The notes under the pieces are model-generated. The model was not told the origin of the DNA, made no database searches, and saw only the letters and a program-made list of their open reading frames with translations. The position numbers and the translations under genes are program-made. From Bacteroidota bacterium (GTDB lineage: Bacteria; Bacteroidota; Bacteroidia; Chitinophagales; UBA8649): DNA of 50,793 nucleotides. Shown here piece by piece: positions 1 through 9,784 of the stretch. The stretch is taken from NCBI GenBank assembly GCA_002862745.1, contig PKDX01000035.1, positions 1-50,793 of the forward strand. Reading direction: 5' to 3'. The first letter of the stretch is position 1; each line of letters opens with the position of its first letter.

Positions 1-1320
<1,320 letters not shown>

Positions 1321-1323
1321 ACC

Positions 1324-1560
1324 ATGACGGTTCGTATCATGACACCGGAATCCGTGCTTTTTGAGGGAAATGCTGAAGGCGTTAAGCTCCCTGGAACGAG
1401 CGGTTCTTTTGAGATTCTCAACAACCACGCAGCCATCATGGCTTCTTTGGAGAAGGGTTCAATTCGTGTGAAACACGACGGCAAAGACACAAGCTTTGAT
1501 ATTCAGGACGGTTTTGTGGAATGCCTTAACAACCACATCAATATTGCCGTAACGCTTTAA
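1324..1560 (+). CDS. atpC: ATP synthase F1 subunit epsilon, one-domain form
   Basis: Central-stalk subunit of the F1Fo ATP synthase. The 78 residues cover only the N-terminal beta-sandwich: it starts VRIMTPESVLFEG, and has the PGTSGSFEILNNHAAIM core with the conserved Asn-His-Ala. The C-terminal two-helix domain that inhibits ATP hydrolysis in E. coli (about 139 residues in total) is absent. Short forms of this kind are usual in Bacteroidota, so this is not a truncation by mutation. It directly follows atpD. The gene ends 16 bases from a convergent gene, with no obvious intrinsic terminator between them. Confidence 0.95.
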   Translation: MTVRIMTPESVLFEGNAEGVKLPGTSGSFEILNNHAAIMASLEKGSIRVKHDGKDTSFDIQDGFVECLNNHINIAVTL

Positions 1561-1576
1561 AGAAGGCTCACAGCTT

Positions 1577-2575
1577 TTAATAACTAGGCTCTTGAGGCTT
1601 ATTGCCTAACACATCGTCTATGGCTTGCATAAGTTCATTGGTGAGCTGAGGTAGTATTTCTAAGGATTGAATATTCTCTTGCAACTGATTTAAGCTACTT
1701 GCCCCTAATATCACCGTCGAGACATTAGGGTTTTTAAGGCACCATGCAATAGAAAGTTGTGTAAGAGAAAGCTCCCTTTCTTGAGCTAAGGCATGCAATT
1801 TTACCACTTTTGCCATTTTGTCTTCATCGCCAAGCGTTCGCTCACGAAGCCAGTCAAATCCCTCCTGATCAAGACGACTGCCCTTAGGCACTTGATCTAT
1901 GTATTTCCCGGTAAGTAGACCGGAAGCTAAAGGAGACCAGATGGTAGTCCCTAAGCCAAATCGTCGGTAGATCGGCAGATAATCCAATTCTACTTTACTT
2001 CGATTAAACATGTTGTATTCCGGTTGTTCCATCGTTGGACCAATCAGATTATAGCGTTCTGCCACATAGTGGGCTTCTGTAATCTGTTGACTGGTCCACT
2101 CAGAAGTTCCCCAATACAAAATCTTTCCTTGTTGTATCAGATTATGCATTGTCCAAACGGTTTCATCAATAGGCGTATGAATATCTGGCCTGTGGCAAAA
2201 GAAAAGATCGAGATAATCGACTTGTAAACGGCGTAATGCAGCATCACAAGCTTCAACCACATGCTTGCGCATTAGCCCTTTGTGATTGGGCCATGCCATC
2301 GATTCGGGATCCTTCCCGCCCCAAAACACCTTACTTGACACAACATAGGTTGAGCGATCCCAGGATACATCGTTTAAAATTTGGCCCATAACCTCCTCTG
2401 ATTTTCCTCTTGCATAGACTTCGGCATTATCAAAAAAGTTTATACCATGATCGTAAGCATAGACCATTAACTCTTTGGCCATTTTAGCATCAATAAATTT
2501 TCCAAAATTGAGCCAACTCCCTAAAGACAAAGCACTTACTTGAAGCCCTGATTTTCCTAATCTTCTATATTCCAT
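1577..2575 (-). CDS. Aldo/keto reductase, KCAB (Kv-beta) type
   Basis: NADPH-dependent oxidoreductase of the aldo/keto reductase TIM-barrel superfamily, probably cytoplasmic. The 332 residues start MEYRRLGKSGLQVSALSLGS, typical for the family. The catalytic tetrad can be read: Asp and Tyr in FFDNAEVYARG (residues about 48-58), Lys in SSKVFWGG, and His in FFCHRPD. The region WSPLASGLLTGKY and the C-terminal AWCLKNPNVSTVILGAS match the coenzyme-binding end of the potassium-channel beta-subunit-like subgroup (AKR6/YghZ-like). The physiological substrate cannot be read from sequence. It is convergent with atpC and divergent from the desaturase. Confidence 0.9.
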   Translation of the reverse strand: MEYRRLGKSGLQVSALSLGSWLNFGKFIDAKMAKELMVYAYDHGINFFDNAEVYARGKSEEVMGQILNDVSWDRSTYVVSSKVFWGGKDPESMAWPNHKGLMRKHVVEACDAALRRLQVDYLDLFFCHRPDIHTPIDETVWTMHNLIQQGKILYWGTSEWTSQQITEAHYVAERYNLIGPTMEQPEYNMFNRSKVELDYLPIYRRFGLGTTIWSPLASGLLTGKYIDQVPKGSRLDQEGFDWLRERTLGDEDKMAKVVKLHALAQERELSLTQLSIAWCLKNPNVSTVILGASSLNQLQENIQSLEILPQLTNELMQAIDDVLGNKPQEPSY

Positions 2576-2674
2576 AGCACAAATGATCCGTTGTTGTCGA
2601 CTAAAGGTACGTTTTGATTGTCAAGACTTCTCTTGCTTTTTGGTTTTAGCCTTAGTATTAACGACTTTTGTATC

Positions 2675-3763
2675 ATGGCACAACTACGTACATTTCCAGC
2701 CCAACTAACCGATAAGACCTATGAAGTCAAGACCAACCCAAATCGTTTTGACTCTTTCTGGTTAAAAAGAATGCGAGACCCTAGAGATCTACCATTTATA
2801 TACCTAACCATGAAGCTCCTTGCCATTGTATTACCCTGCGTAGTAATTATGTATGGTTTCGCTCAAATTCCTTGGCTCTTTTGGCCAACTGCTGGGATAT
2901 ACACTTTATTAATCACGATGAAAAATAAGAGCCCCTTCGGCCTTATGCTCCATTGCACAAGCCATAGACCTTGGTTCAAAACAGATTACAAAATCTGGAA
3001 TAAACTTTTGCCGTGGATTTTAGGACCCTTTATGGGCCAAAGCCCAGAAACCTACTTTGCCCATCATATTGCTATGCATCACCTTGAAGGAAACCTTCCT
3101 GATGATGATAGTACAACCATGCCCTTCAAACGCGATAGCGGTCGAGATTTTGCCAAATACTTGATCAGCTTTCTTCTTTTCGGCGTGGTTCGCCTAGTAA
3201 TCTACTTTAACAAGATTGGTGAGAGTCGCAGAAAAATAAGAAACCAAGCCATACTTGGAGAGCTCCTTTACATTGGTTCTGTAGTAGGGCTTTGCTTTGT
3301 TAACTTCTGGGCAACGCTTTTTGTCTTTATTCTGCCTTTTGTTACGACACGTATTACCATGATGCTTGGAAACTGGGCACAACATGCCTTTGTTGATCCA
3401 GAAGACCCAGGGAATGAATACAAAAACAGTGTGACCTGTATAAATCACCAATATAATCACAACTGCTGGAACGATGGATACCATATTAGCCATCACGTAA
3501 AGCCGAATCTTCACTGGACAGAACATCCAAACCACTTGTTAGATAACCGGACCACCTACGCAAAACATCAAGCCATGGTCTTTGAGGGTATCGAGTTTGG
3601 AGGGGTTTGGTTTAACCTGATGCGCAAGAATTACGATAAGCTTGCAGACCATTTAGTAAACATCGATGGAGCCTTTGCAAGTCGCGAAGAGGCGATTGCT
3701 GTTATGAAAAGACGAACGGCTAAGATCGTTGGATGGCAGCAGGAAGTTGGGATAGCTCAATAA
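2675..3763 (+). CDS. Membrane fatty acid desaturase family protein
   Basis: Integral-membrane di-iron desaturase/hydroxylase family enzyme that acts on fatty acyl chains or related lipids. Three histidine clusters are visible: HCTSH (about 100 residues in), HHIAMHH, and GYHISHHVKPNLHW near the C-terminus, plus WAQHAF. Hydrophobic segments lie before the first box and between the second and third, as expected. I chose ATG 2675 (MAQLRTF, 362 residues). The frame is open from a TTG at 2618, but the extra 19 residues are not typical of the family. The 3' end overlaps the convergent DUF4159 gene by 7 bases. Substrate and regiospecificity are unknown. Confidence 0.85.
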   Translation: MAQLRTFPAQLTDKTYEVKTNPNRFDSFWLKRMRDPRDLPFIYLTMKLLAIVLPCVVIMYGFAQIPWLFWPTAGIYTLLITMKNKSPFGLMLHCTSHRPWFKTDYKIWNKLLPWILGPFMGQSPETYFAHHIAMHHLEGNLPDDDSTTMPFKRDSGRDFAKYLISFLLFGVVRLVIYFNKIGESRRKIRNQAILGELLYIGSVVGLCFVNFWATLFVFILPFVTTRITMMLGNWAQHAFVDPEDPGNEYKNSVTCINHQYNHNCWNDGYHISHHVKPNLHWTEHPNHLLDNRTTYAKHQAMVFEGIEFGGVWFNLMRKNYDKLADHLVNIDGAFASREEAIAVMKRRTAKIVGWQQEVGIAQ

Positions 3764-4440
3764 CCGCCCGTTAAGGCATATCCCAAAATATTGGCCCCCA
3801 TTTTCAGCGCTTTTTGACGGAGTTCCTCACTATCTCCGTGAACATCAGCATCTTCCCAACCGTCACCAAGATCGGCCTCATAGGTATACAATAAGACCAA
3901 CTCGCCCTCAACAAAAATTCCAAGTGCCTCTGCGGGCTTTCCATCATGCTCATGAATTTTAGGTAGGCCTTCTGGAAAAGAATAAAATATGGTATAAATC
4001 GGGTGATTTACTGGAACAGGTTTTAGAACCTTATCAGGGTAGAGCTGTTGAATCTCTCGCCGCACAAAAGGGTCCATTCCATAATTATCATCAATATGTA
4101 AAAAGCCCCCGTGGTTGAGATAGGTTCGCAAGTTTTCTCTCTCTTGAGCAGAAAAGGTCACATTTCCATGACCTGTCATATGAATGAATGGAAAATTGAA
4201 AATTGCCTGATCACCCGGATTGACTTCAGTAATCGTTTGGTCAATATTGGTATTTAGCTCTTGATTGCAAAAGGCAACCAAATTAGGTAAGGCACTGGGA
4301 TTGGCATACCAATCTCCTCCCCCATTATAGGTTAGCAAGGCAATTGAAAAGGAGGATTGGGCAGATAAAGCCTTTATACAGAAGGGCAGCAAGCCTAGAC
4401 ATAAACATATCATCCCTAAAACCTTTGATACTCTTTTCAT
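3757..4440 (-). CDS. DUF4159 domain exported protein
   Basis: About 227 residues from ATG 4440, starting MKRVSKVLG with a hydrophobic signal peptide ending near ALSAQ. The body has LLTYNGGGDWYANP, FPFIHMTGHGNV, GGFLHIDDNYG and a late ILGYALTGGY. These match the DUF4159 domain of Bacteroidota, which I believe has a glutamine-amidotransferase-like fold; the function is not known. The frame is open further upstream, to 4527, but that extension lies inside rsmE and has no signal peptide, so I prefer 4440. Its ATG shares bases with the rsmE stop (ATGA), which suggests translational coupling. It is convergent with the desaturase, overlapping by 7 bases. Confidence 0.85.
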   Translation of the reverse strand: MKRVSKVLGMICLCLGLLPFCIKALSAQSSFSIALLTYNGGGDWYANPSALPNLVAFCNQELNTNIDQTITEVNPGDQAIFNFPFIHMTGHGNVTFSAQERENLRTYLNHGGFLHIDDNYGMDPFVRREIQQLYPDKVLKPVPVNHPIYTIFYSFPEGLPKIHEHDGKPAEALGIFVEGELVLLYTYEADLGDGWEDADVHGDSEELRQKALKMGANILGYALTGGY

Positions 4441-5162
4441 GACAGCTTGGAAAATACATTGATTTGTTGGACAATAGCAAGCGATGCTGACTCCGCTCGA
4501 AGACGGTTTGGCCCCAAAGACACCCATGAAAACCCGTTATCTGATGCGAGCTTTGCTTCATCCTTTGTAAATCCACCCTCTGGGCCGATAATAGCAATAA
4601 TCTCGTTAGTATTGGATAGCGCAGGCCAAGTGCTTTGAAAAGACTTTTTTCGCTCGGGTGTGTAGGCCATAAGCCGAATGGAATCCAAATCACTTGTCAC
4701 AAAGGATTCAAAAGATTGAACGGGATAAATCTCAGGACAGTAGCATTGAAGAGACTGTTTCATAGCGCTGAGTGCCACAGACTCCAGCCTTTTTGCATTA
4801 AAATGACTTCGAATACAATGGGCGCTAAGCAAAGGTTGAAATGCTCTCACACCAAACTCAGTTGCTTTTTCAACCATCCATTCCATTCTCGAAGGTTGCT
4901 TTAATACTGAAAAAGCTAAGGTCACTTGCGGCTCTATCCGAGGTACCTTTGTGACTTCTTTAGGTTCAAGGACTAGCTGTTGCTTTCCAACCTTACGAAT
5001 CGTGGTTTGGGCAATGTTGCCCTTTCCATCGGTTAGAAAAATCGCATCACCCTCTTGTTTACGCAGGACTTTGGTAATGTGCTTTACCTCCTGACCCTCG
5101 ATAACACACTCGTTGGAGCTTAAATCACTTGTATAGAATAAAGCATTTACCCCTTCGAGCAT
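4437..5162 (-). CDS. rsmE: 16S rRNA m3U1498 methyltransferase RsmE
   Basis: SPOUT-class methyltransferase that makes N3-methyluridine at 16S rRNA position 1498, using SAM. The 241 residues have an N-terminal PUA-like part (HITKVLRKQEGDAIFLTDGKG) and a C-terminal SPOUT knot with IIAIIGPEGGFTKDE and VSLGPNRLRAESA, the SAM-binding signatures. The usual LRTETA is here LRAESA, a mild variation. It starts 15 bases after the pckA stop and overlaps the DUF4159 gene by 4 bases, so pckA-rsmE-DUF4159 may be one transcript. Confidence 0.95.
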   Translation of the reverse strand: MLEGVNALFYTSDLSSNECVIEGQEVKHITKVLRKQEGDAIFLTDGKGNIAQTTIRKVGKQQLVLEPKEVTKVPRIEPQVTLAFSVLKQPSRMEWMVEKATEFGVRAFQPLLSAHCIRSHFNAKRLESVALSAMKQSLQCYCPEIYPVQSFESFVTSDLDSIRLMAYTPERKKSFQSTWPALSNTNEIIAIIGPEGGFTKDEAKLASDNGFSWVSLGPNRLRAESASLAIVQQINVFSKLS

Positions 5163-5177
5163 TGTGTTGGATTCAAT

Positions 5178-6779
5178 TTATTTCACCCTGGGTGCTGCCG
5201 CACAAATTTCATCAGAGCAAGCCGTTTGAAACTGCTCAAAGTTGCTTTCAAACGCTTTGATCAAGCGATTAGCTGTCTTGGCATACTCCTCTTTAGAGGT
5301 CCAGGTATTAATAGGGTTTAAGATGTTAGCAGGAACTTCACCGGCAGCCATGGGTATTTCCATCTCAAAAAATTCATCGATCATAAACTCTCCACGATCC
5401 AGGGATCCATCTAACGCTTGACTAATTAAACTGCGTGTATAAGGCAAAGACATTCGTTTCCCCACACCATACACTCCACCACTTAATCCAGTATTTACAA
5501 GCCAAACTCTCGCACCTGATTCCTCTATCTTTTCACCCAACATCTTAGAATATTTGAAGGGATGAAGGGGCAAGAAAGGAGCTCCGTAGCATGCACTAAA
5601 GGCTGTTTGAGGTTCTGTTACACCTGCCTCAGTACCCGCAACTTTCGACGTAAACCCTGAAATGAAATGATACATCGCCTGAGGCACAGATAAACGGCTT
5701 ATAGGAGGTAAAACGCCAAAGGCATCATAGGTAAGAAAAAATATATTTTTTGGGATTCCACCCATTGACGGCTCCGCAATATTATTAATGTGATGAATTG
5801 GATAAGAAACTCTTGTATTCTGAGTTATCGAACCATCAGCGTAGTCTACCTCCTTGTTATTATCCTTAAAGACAATATTCTCTAGAATAGCACCCGGCTT
5901 TATCGCATTAAAAATATCAGGCTCCTTTTCCTCACTTAAGTCAATGACTTTAGCATAACATCCTCCTTCGAAATTAAACACACCTGAGTCAGTCCATCCA
6001 TGTTCGTCGTCACCAATCAATGCGCGATTAGGATCCGCAGATAATGTTGTTTTACCCGTGCCACTAAGCCCAAAAAACAGAGCCGTATCTCCTTGATGAC
6101 CAATATTGGCAGAACAGTGCATTGCAAGAACATTATCATATTCAGGCAAGATATAATTCAACACTGAAAAGATCCCTTTTTTAATCTCGCCTGTATATGC
6201 CGACCCACCGACAAGGATGGTTTTCTCAGCAAAGTTGATTATTGAAAAATTACTGTCTTTTGTGCCATCCACCGCTGGATCAGCCTCAAAACCTGGTGCA
6301 CAGAGAACATGCCACTCAGGAGTAAATGCGGATAACTCCGAATCCGTTGGCCTTAAAAACATATTATAAGCAAACATGTTGGACCACGGATACTCAGTAA
6401 TCACCCGTACAGCAAGACGATGGTCTTTGTCTGCACCAGCAAATGCATCACGAGTGAAAATATTTTTTGCATTGAGATAGGCAATCATTTTTTCCTTCAG
6501 TCCTGCAAAGTACTTTGGCTCAATCGGCTGATTGATAGCGTTCCAGTCTACTGTTTCTCGAGTAATATCATCGTGAACAATAAATCGATCTTTAGGGGAG
6601 CGCCCTGTGAAACGACCGGTCATTACGACGAGTGCTCCGTTGTCTGCGACCTCACAGCCATAAGACTGAACTGCAATCTCGGCCAATTCTTCAGGACTGG
6701 CATTGCATAGGTTGTGTGTTGGATGTAGATTCAAATATCCTAAATCGATAAGGCTATCTGTTGAAAGTGAATTTGACAT
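5178..6779 (-). CDS. pckA: Phosphoenolpyruvate carboxykinase (ATP)
   Basis: Converts oxaloacetate and ATP to phosphoenolpyruvate, CO2 and ADP, the entry step of gluconeogenesis; cytoplasmic. The 533 residues are close to the E. coli length (540). Seen: GRSPKDRFIV near residues 59-68, the kinase-1 loop GLSGTGKTTL at 237-246, the metal-binding region NRALIGDDEHGW, FNFEGGCYAKVIDL, and the late NTGLSGGVYGVGKRMSL. The start ATG at 6779 is 92 bases from the divergent Nif3 gene. No clear promoter consensus was found in that gap. Identification is very secure. Confidence 0.98.
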   Translation of the reverse strand: MSNSLSTDSLIDLGYLNLHPTHNLCNASPEELAEIAVQSYGCEVADNGALVVMTGRFTGRSPKDRFIVHDDITRETVDWNAINQPIEPKYFAGLKEKMIAYLNAKNIFTRDAFAGADKDHRLAVRVITEYPWSNMFAYNMFLRPTDSELSAFTPEWHVLCAPGFEADPAVDGTKDSNFSIINFAEKTILVGGSAYTGEIKKGIFSVLNYILPEYDNVLAMHCSANIGHQGDTALFFGLSGTGKTTLSADPNRALIGDDEHGWTDSGVFNFEGGCYAKVIDLSEEKEPDIFNAIKPGAILENIVFKDNNKEVDYADGSITQNTRVSYPIHHINNIAEPSMGGIPKNIFFLTYDAFGVLPPISRLSVPQAMYHFISGFTSKVAGTEAGVTEPQTAFSACYGAPFLPLHPFKYSKMLGEKIEESGARVWLVNTGLSGGVYGVGKRMSLPYTRSLISQALDGSLDRGEFMIDEFFEMEIPMAAGEVPANILNPINTWTSKEEYAKTANRLIKAFESNFEQFQTACSDEICAAAPRVK

Positions 6780-6871
6780 ACCATAATTTTACCTCGTTGA
6801 AAATACCACATATAAGAGGGCTTTTTTACATTTATTAACGAATTTCTCCACCGTTTAATGTATTCTGTACA

Positions 6872-7999
6872 ATGCTAAAAATTCAATCCATTACCAATGC
6901 CTTAGAACAATGGGCGCCGCCTTCGTTGGCGCTGAGCTATGACAACTGCGGTTTACTCGTAGGGGATCCTAATCAAAGGGTAGAGAAGGCTATTGTTTCC
7001 CTCGATGTTACTGAAGCGGTTGTTCAAGAAGCAATAAATCAACAAGCTAATCTGATCATTGCTCACCACCCTATTATTTTCAAAGGATTACGATCAATAC
7101 AACCAACGACTGACAGTCAACGTGCTATTATTCTTGCCATCAAACATGATATTGCGATTTATGCGATTCATACCAATTTAGATCGCGTAGATGACGGGGT
7201 AAATAAAGCGCTAGCCGATCGGCTTAACCTCACCAACCGCTGCATCTTAGAGGAGGCGTCCAACCTGTATAAGCTAATCACCTTTGTTCCAACCAAAGAC
7301 CTTCAAACAGTAAGAAATGCCCTGTTTGCCATCGGCGCAGGTAGCATTGGAGAATATGAAAAAGCAAGCTTCATCACGTCAGGCGTTGGAAGTTTTCAAG
7401 GAAGCGCATCTTCTAACCCTCGTATCGGTAAAGCGGGCGAGTTTGCCGAAGTAGAGGAAGAGAAACTTGAAGTGCTGCTAACCGACACATTGCTTTCCTC
7501 TGCCCTCAAAACCCTGCACGAACATCATCCATACGAAGAAGTAGCATACGATGTTGTATCGCTCCAAAACAAAAACCAAAACCATGGTAGTGGGATGATC
7601 GGCGAGTTGCGAGAACCCCTTTCCTCAGATGATTTCATTAAATACCTTAAAAATCATCTAGGGTTACAACTCGTCAGGCATAGCCATCCGATAGATAATA
7701 AAATTAATCGAGTGGCAATCTGCGGTGGAGCTGGCTTTGATCTTTTGAAGAATGCGAGGCAAAAAGGTGCTGATGCTTTCGTGACGGCTGACTTAAAGTA
7801 CCATAACTTTTTTGACGCTGACAGCACCTTGCTTTTGTGCGATATTGGGCATTATGAGAGTGAGCATTGGGTTATCCAAGAAATAAAAGACTATTTAACG
7901 CGGAAATTTGCTAAATTTGCCGTCCTTTCAATAACGGTTAACACCAATCCAGTACATTATTCTATATCTATAAAAGATGGCAAAGGCAAAAAAGATTAA
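6872..7999 (+). CDS. Nif3-like dinuclear metal-centre protein (DUF34, with insert domain)
   Basis: Member of the Nif3/YbgI/YqfO family, toroidal hexamers with a di-metal site. It has been annotated as GTP cyclohydrolase I type 2, but the true function is unsettled. The 375 residues are the long form: N-terminal SYDNCGLLVGDP and IIAHHPIIFKGLR (metal-ligand His-His), then IYAIHTNLD, a central PII-like insert (about residues 130-230, YKLITFVPTKDL...HHPYEEVAYDV), and the C-terminal ligands VTADLKYHNF and LLCDIGHYESEHW. It overlaps the zinc-ribbon gene by 23 bases, a pairing I know from many Bacteroidota, so the two are probably cotranscribed. Confidence 0.93.
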   Translation: MLKIQSITNALEQWAPPSLALSYDNCGLLVGDPNQRVEKAIVSLDVTEAVVQEAINQQANLIIAHHPIIFKGLRSIQPTTDSQRAIILAIKHDIAIYAIHTNLDRVDDGVNKALADRLNLTNRCILEEASNLYKLITFVPTKDLQTVRNALFAIGAGSIGEYEKASFITSGVGSFQGSASSNPRIGKAGEFAEVEEEKLEVLLTDTLLSSALKTLHEHHPYEEVAYDVVSLQNKNQNHGSGMIGELREPLSSDDFIKYLKNHLGLQLVRHSHPIDNKINRVAICGGAGFDLLKNARQKGADAFVTADLKYHNFFDADSTLLLCDIGHYESEHWVIQEIKDYLTRKFAKFAVLSITVNTNPVHYSISIKDGKGKKD

Positions 8000-8738
8000 A
8001 CAGCAAAGTACATCAGAAAAGCTTCGTTCGCTTTATGAAATGCAAGTAATCGATAAAGAGTACGATCGAATTCAACGACTCAAAGGGGAACTTCCTTTGG
8101 AGGTAGAAGATTTAGAAGATGAAATCACGGGTATCGAAAATCGAATAACTCGTACCAATGAAGAGTTCGCTGAATTGGAAACCGAACTCAATGCGAGAAA
8201 GGCGAGTATTGACGCATCCAATGATCTTATCAATAAGTATGAGAAGCAAATGGATAATGTCAAAAACAATCGCGAATACGAAGCCCTAACGAAAGAAGTT
8301 AGTATCCAAAAATTAGAAATTCAACTCGCTGAAAAGAAGATTCGCGAATCCTCCGAATTACTTGAAAGCCGAAAAGAAAGTTTCGGAGAAATCGAGGAAT
8401 TATTGGCTTCCAAGAAGGAGGAGTTGGATAAGAAAATTAAGGAGTTAGAGACGATTACCAAAGAAACTAAAAAAGAAGAAAAAGCATTGGCAAAGCAGCG
8501 AGATGCAGCAAAAGCTAATGTCGAAGACCGACTCATGAAGGCCTACGAACGCATTCGTTCTTCTTACAAAAATGGCCTAGCTGTTGTTTCGGTTGAACGA
8601 GAAAGTTGTGGTGGTTGCTTTGCTAAAATCCCACCCCAAATTCAGATTGATATTGACGCTGAAAAACGCGTAACAACTTGCGAACATTGTGGTCGCATTT
8701 TAACTCCGGACTACGGAAAGCTCGCAGAAGCCAAGTAA
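7977..8738 (+). CDS. Coiled-coil zinc-ribbon protein (DUF164, CdsZ-like)
   Basis: 253 residues. About residues 10-200 are a long charged coiled coil rich in Glu and Lys, containing MDNVKNNREYEALTKEV, a family hallmark. A C4 zinc ribbon follows, with CGGC at about 213-216 and CEHC at about 234-237, ending ILTPDYGKLAEAK. This is the DUF164/C4-type zinc-ribbon family; related proteins (CdsZ) have been proposed to act in translation or as nucleic-acid-binding chaperones. The start ATG at 7977 lies within the end of the Nif3 gene. Biochemical role unproven. Confidence 0.9.
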   Translation: MAKAKKIKQQSTSEKLRSLYEMQVIDKEYDRIQRLKGELPLEVEDLEDEITGIENRITRTNEEFAELETELNARKASIDASNDLINKYEKQMDNVKNNREYEALTKEVSIQKLEIQLAEKKIRESSELLESRKESFGEIEELLASKKEELDKKIKELETITKETKKEEKALAKQRDAAKANVEDRLMKAYERIRSSYKNGLAVVSVERESCGGCFAKIPPQIQIDIDAEKRVTTCEHCGRILTPDYGKLAEAK

Positions 8739-8757
8739 CGTATAAATCCCGTTTAGT

Positions 8758-9780
8758 TTGCACTGGGTAGAAGGCAATAAGAGTTTAAAGGATAAGAACA
8801 CCTTTGGCTTCGATGTCTCTTCACGATATTATTATGCCTTAAGAGATCGTTGGTATATTAAAGATCTCAGCGATGTTATCTGCATTTCAAATCAATTTAT
8901 GGTCCTTGGTGGTGGGAGTAATGTGGTCTTTACTCAGCAGTACAATGGTGTAATCATCCATAATCAACTTCCTGGTGTTGTGGTTGAAAAGGAAACTGAC
9001 CGCTACGTATGGGTTCGAGTTGGAGGAGGGGTCAATTGGCATAGCTTTGTAATGCATTGCCTAGAGCAAGGATGGGGAGGCGTAGAAAACCTGGCATTAA
9101 TTCCTGGAAATGTAGGTGCTGCACCGATTCAAAACATTGGGGCCTATGGAGTTGAGTGTAAAGATGTCATGGTATCATTAAAGGCACATGACCTCCTCAA
9201 TAACGAGAGCCTCGTATTAGACAATGAAGACTGCATGTTTAGTTACCGGGATAGCATTTTCAAAAACGAGCTAAAGGGACGCACCCTTATCCATGAAGTA
9301 ACCTTTAAGTTGACGAAGAATAATCATATAATTAATGCTTCCTATGGCGGCATTTTGGACCACTTGGATTCCAAAAACATCAGTCATCCTACCATTCAAG
9401 ATATAGCCCAAGCCGTTGTTGAAATTCGTCAAGCCAAACTTCCTGATCCAAATAAAATTGGTAATGCGGGAAGTTTTTTTAAAAACCCCTTAATCCCAAA
9501 AGCACAGTTTGATAAACTCAAGGAAAACTATCCAGATATTCCTGGTTATGAAGTAGCTCAAACGGACAACATAAAGGTTCCTGCGGGTTGGTTGATCGAT
9601 CGTGCAGGTTGGAAGGGTAAGACCCATGGTAAGGTAGGTGTCTATAAAAACCAGGCATTAGTCCTTGTAAATCATGGTGAGGGCAATGGACAAGAAATTC
9701 TTTCCCTGTCAAGTGCTATCATGGAAGACATTGACAACCAATACGGCATTGAATTAGAGCGTGAAGTCAATATTGTCTAG
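8758..9780 (+). CDS. murB: UDP-N-acetylenolpyruvoylglucosamine reductase, TTG start
   Basis: FAD enzyme that reduces UDP-GlcNAc-enolpyruvate to UDP-MurNAc with NADPH, the second committed step of peptidoglycan synthesis. The 340 residues match the type I (E. coli) length. Seen: KDKNTFGFDV near the N-terminus, FAD-binding MVLGGGSNVVF, LIPGNVGAAPIQNIGAYGVE, the SYRDSIFK loop, the catalytic Ser motif GNAGSFFKNP, GWLIDRAGWKG, and a late LVNHGEGNGQEIL. An in-frame TAG ends just before TTG 8758, and no ATG or GTG occurs before the conserved N-terminal motif, so TTG is the likely start. It is convergent with the porin gene, with a gap of only 4 bases. Confidence 0.96.
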   Translation: MHWVEGNKSLKDKNTFGFDVSSRYYYALRDRWYIKDLSDVICISNQFMVLGGGSNVVFTQQYNGVIIHNQLPGVVVEKETDRYVWVRVGGGVNWHSFVMHCLEQGWGGVENLALIPGNVGAAPIQNIGAYGVECKDVMVSLKAHDLLNNESLVLDNEDCMFSYRDSIFKNELKGRTLIHEVTFKLTKNNHIINASYGGILDHLDSKNISHPTIQDIAQAVVEIRQAKLPDPNKIGNAGSFFKNPLIPKAQFDKLKENYPDIPGYEVAQTDNIKVPAGWLIDRAGWKGKTHGKVGVYKNQALVLVNHGEGNGQEILSLSSAIMEDIDNQYGIELEREVNIV

Positions 9781-9784
9781 GCTG

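Noticed and set aside
1561-1585. Possible terminator after atpC (AAAG/CTTT pairing around GGCTCACAG).
   Set aside because: The stem is only about 4 bases with a mismatch and no clear T tract.
2639-2670. Promoter-like TTTG-N20-GACTTTTG upstream of the desaturase (Bacteroidota -33/-7 consensus TTTG and TAnnTTTG).
   Set aside because: It is a good match (one mismatch in -7), but transcription would start about at the chosen ATG 2675, requiring a leaderless mRNA. With such short motifs chance is likely.
3194-3535. 113-codon minus-strand ORF inside the desaturase gene.
   Set aside because: It is antisense to a gene with clear histidine boxes. It lacks a plausible start region and family motifs.
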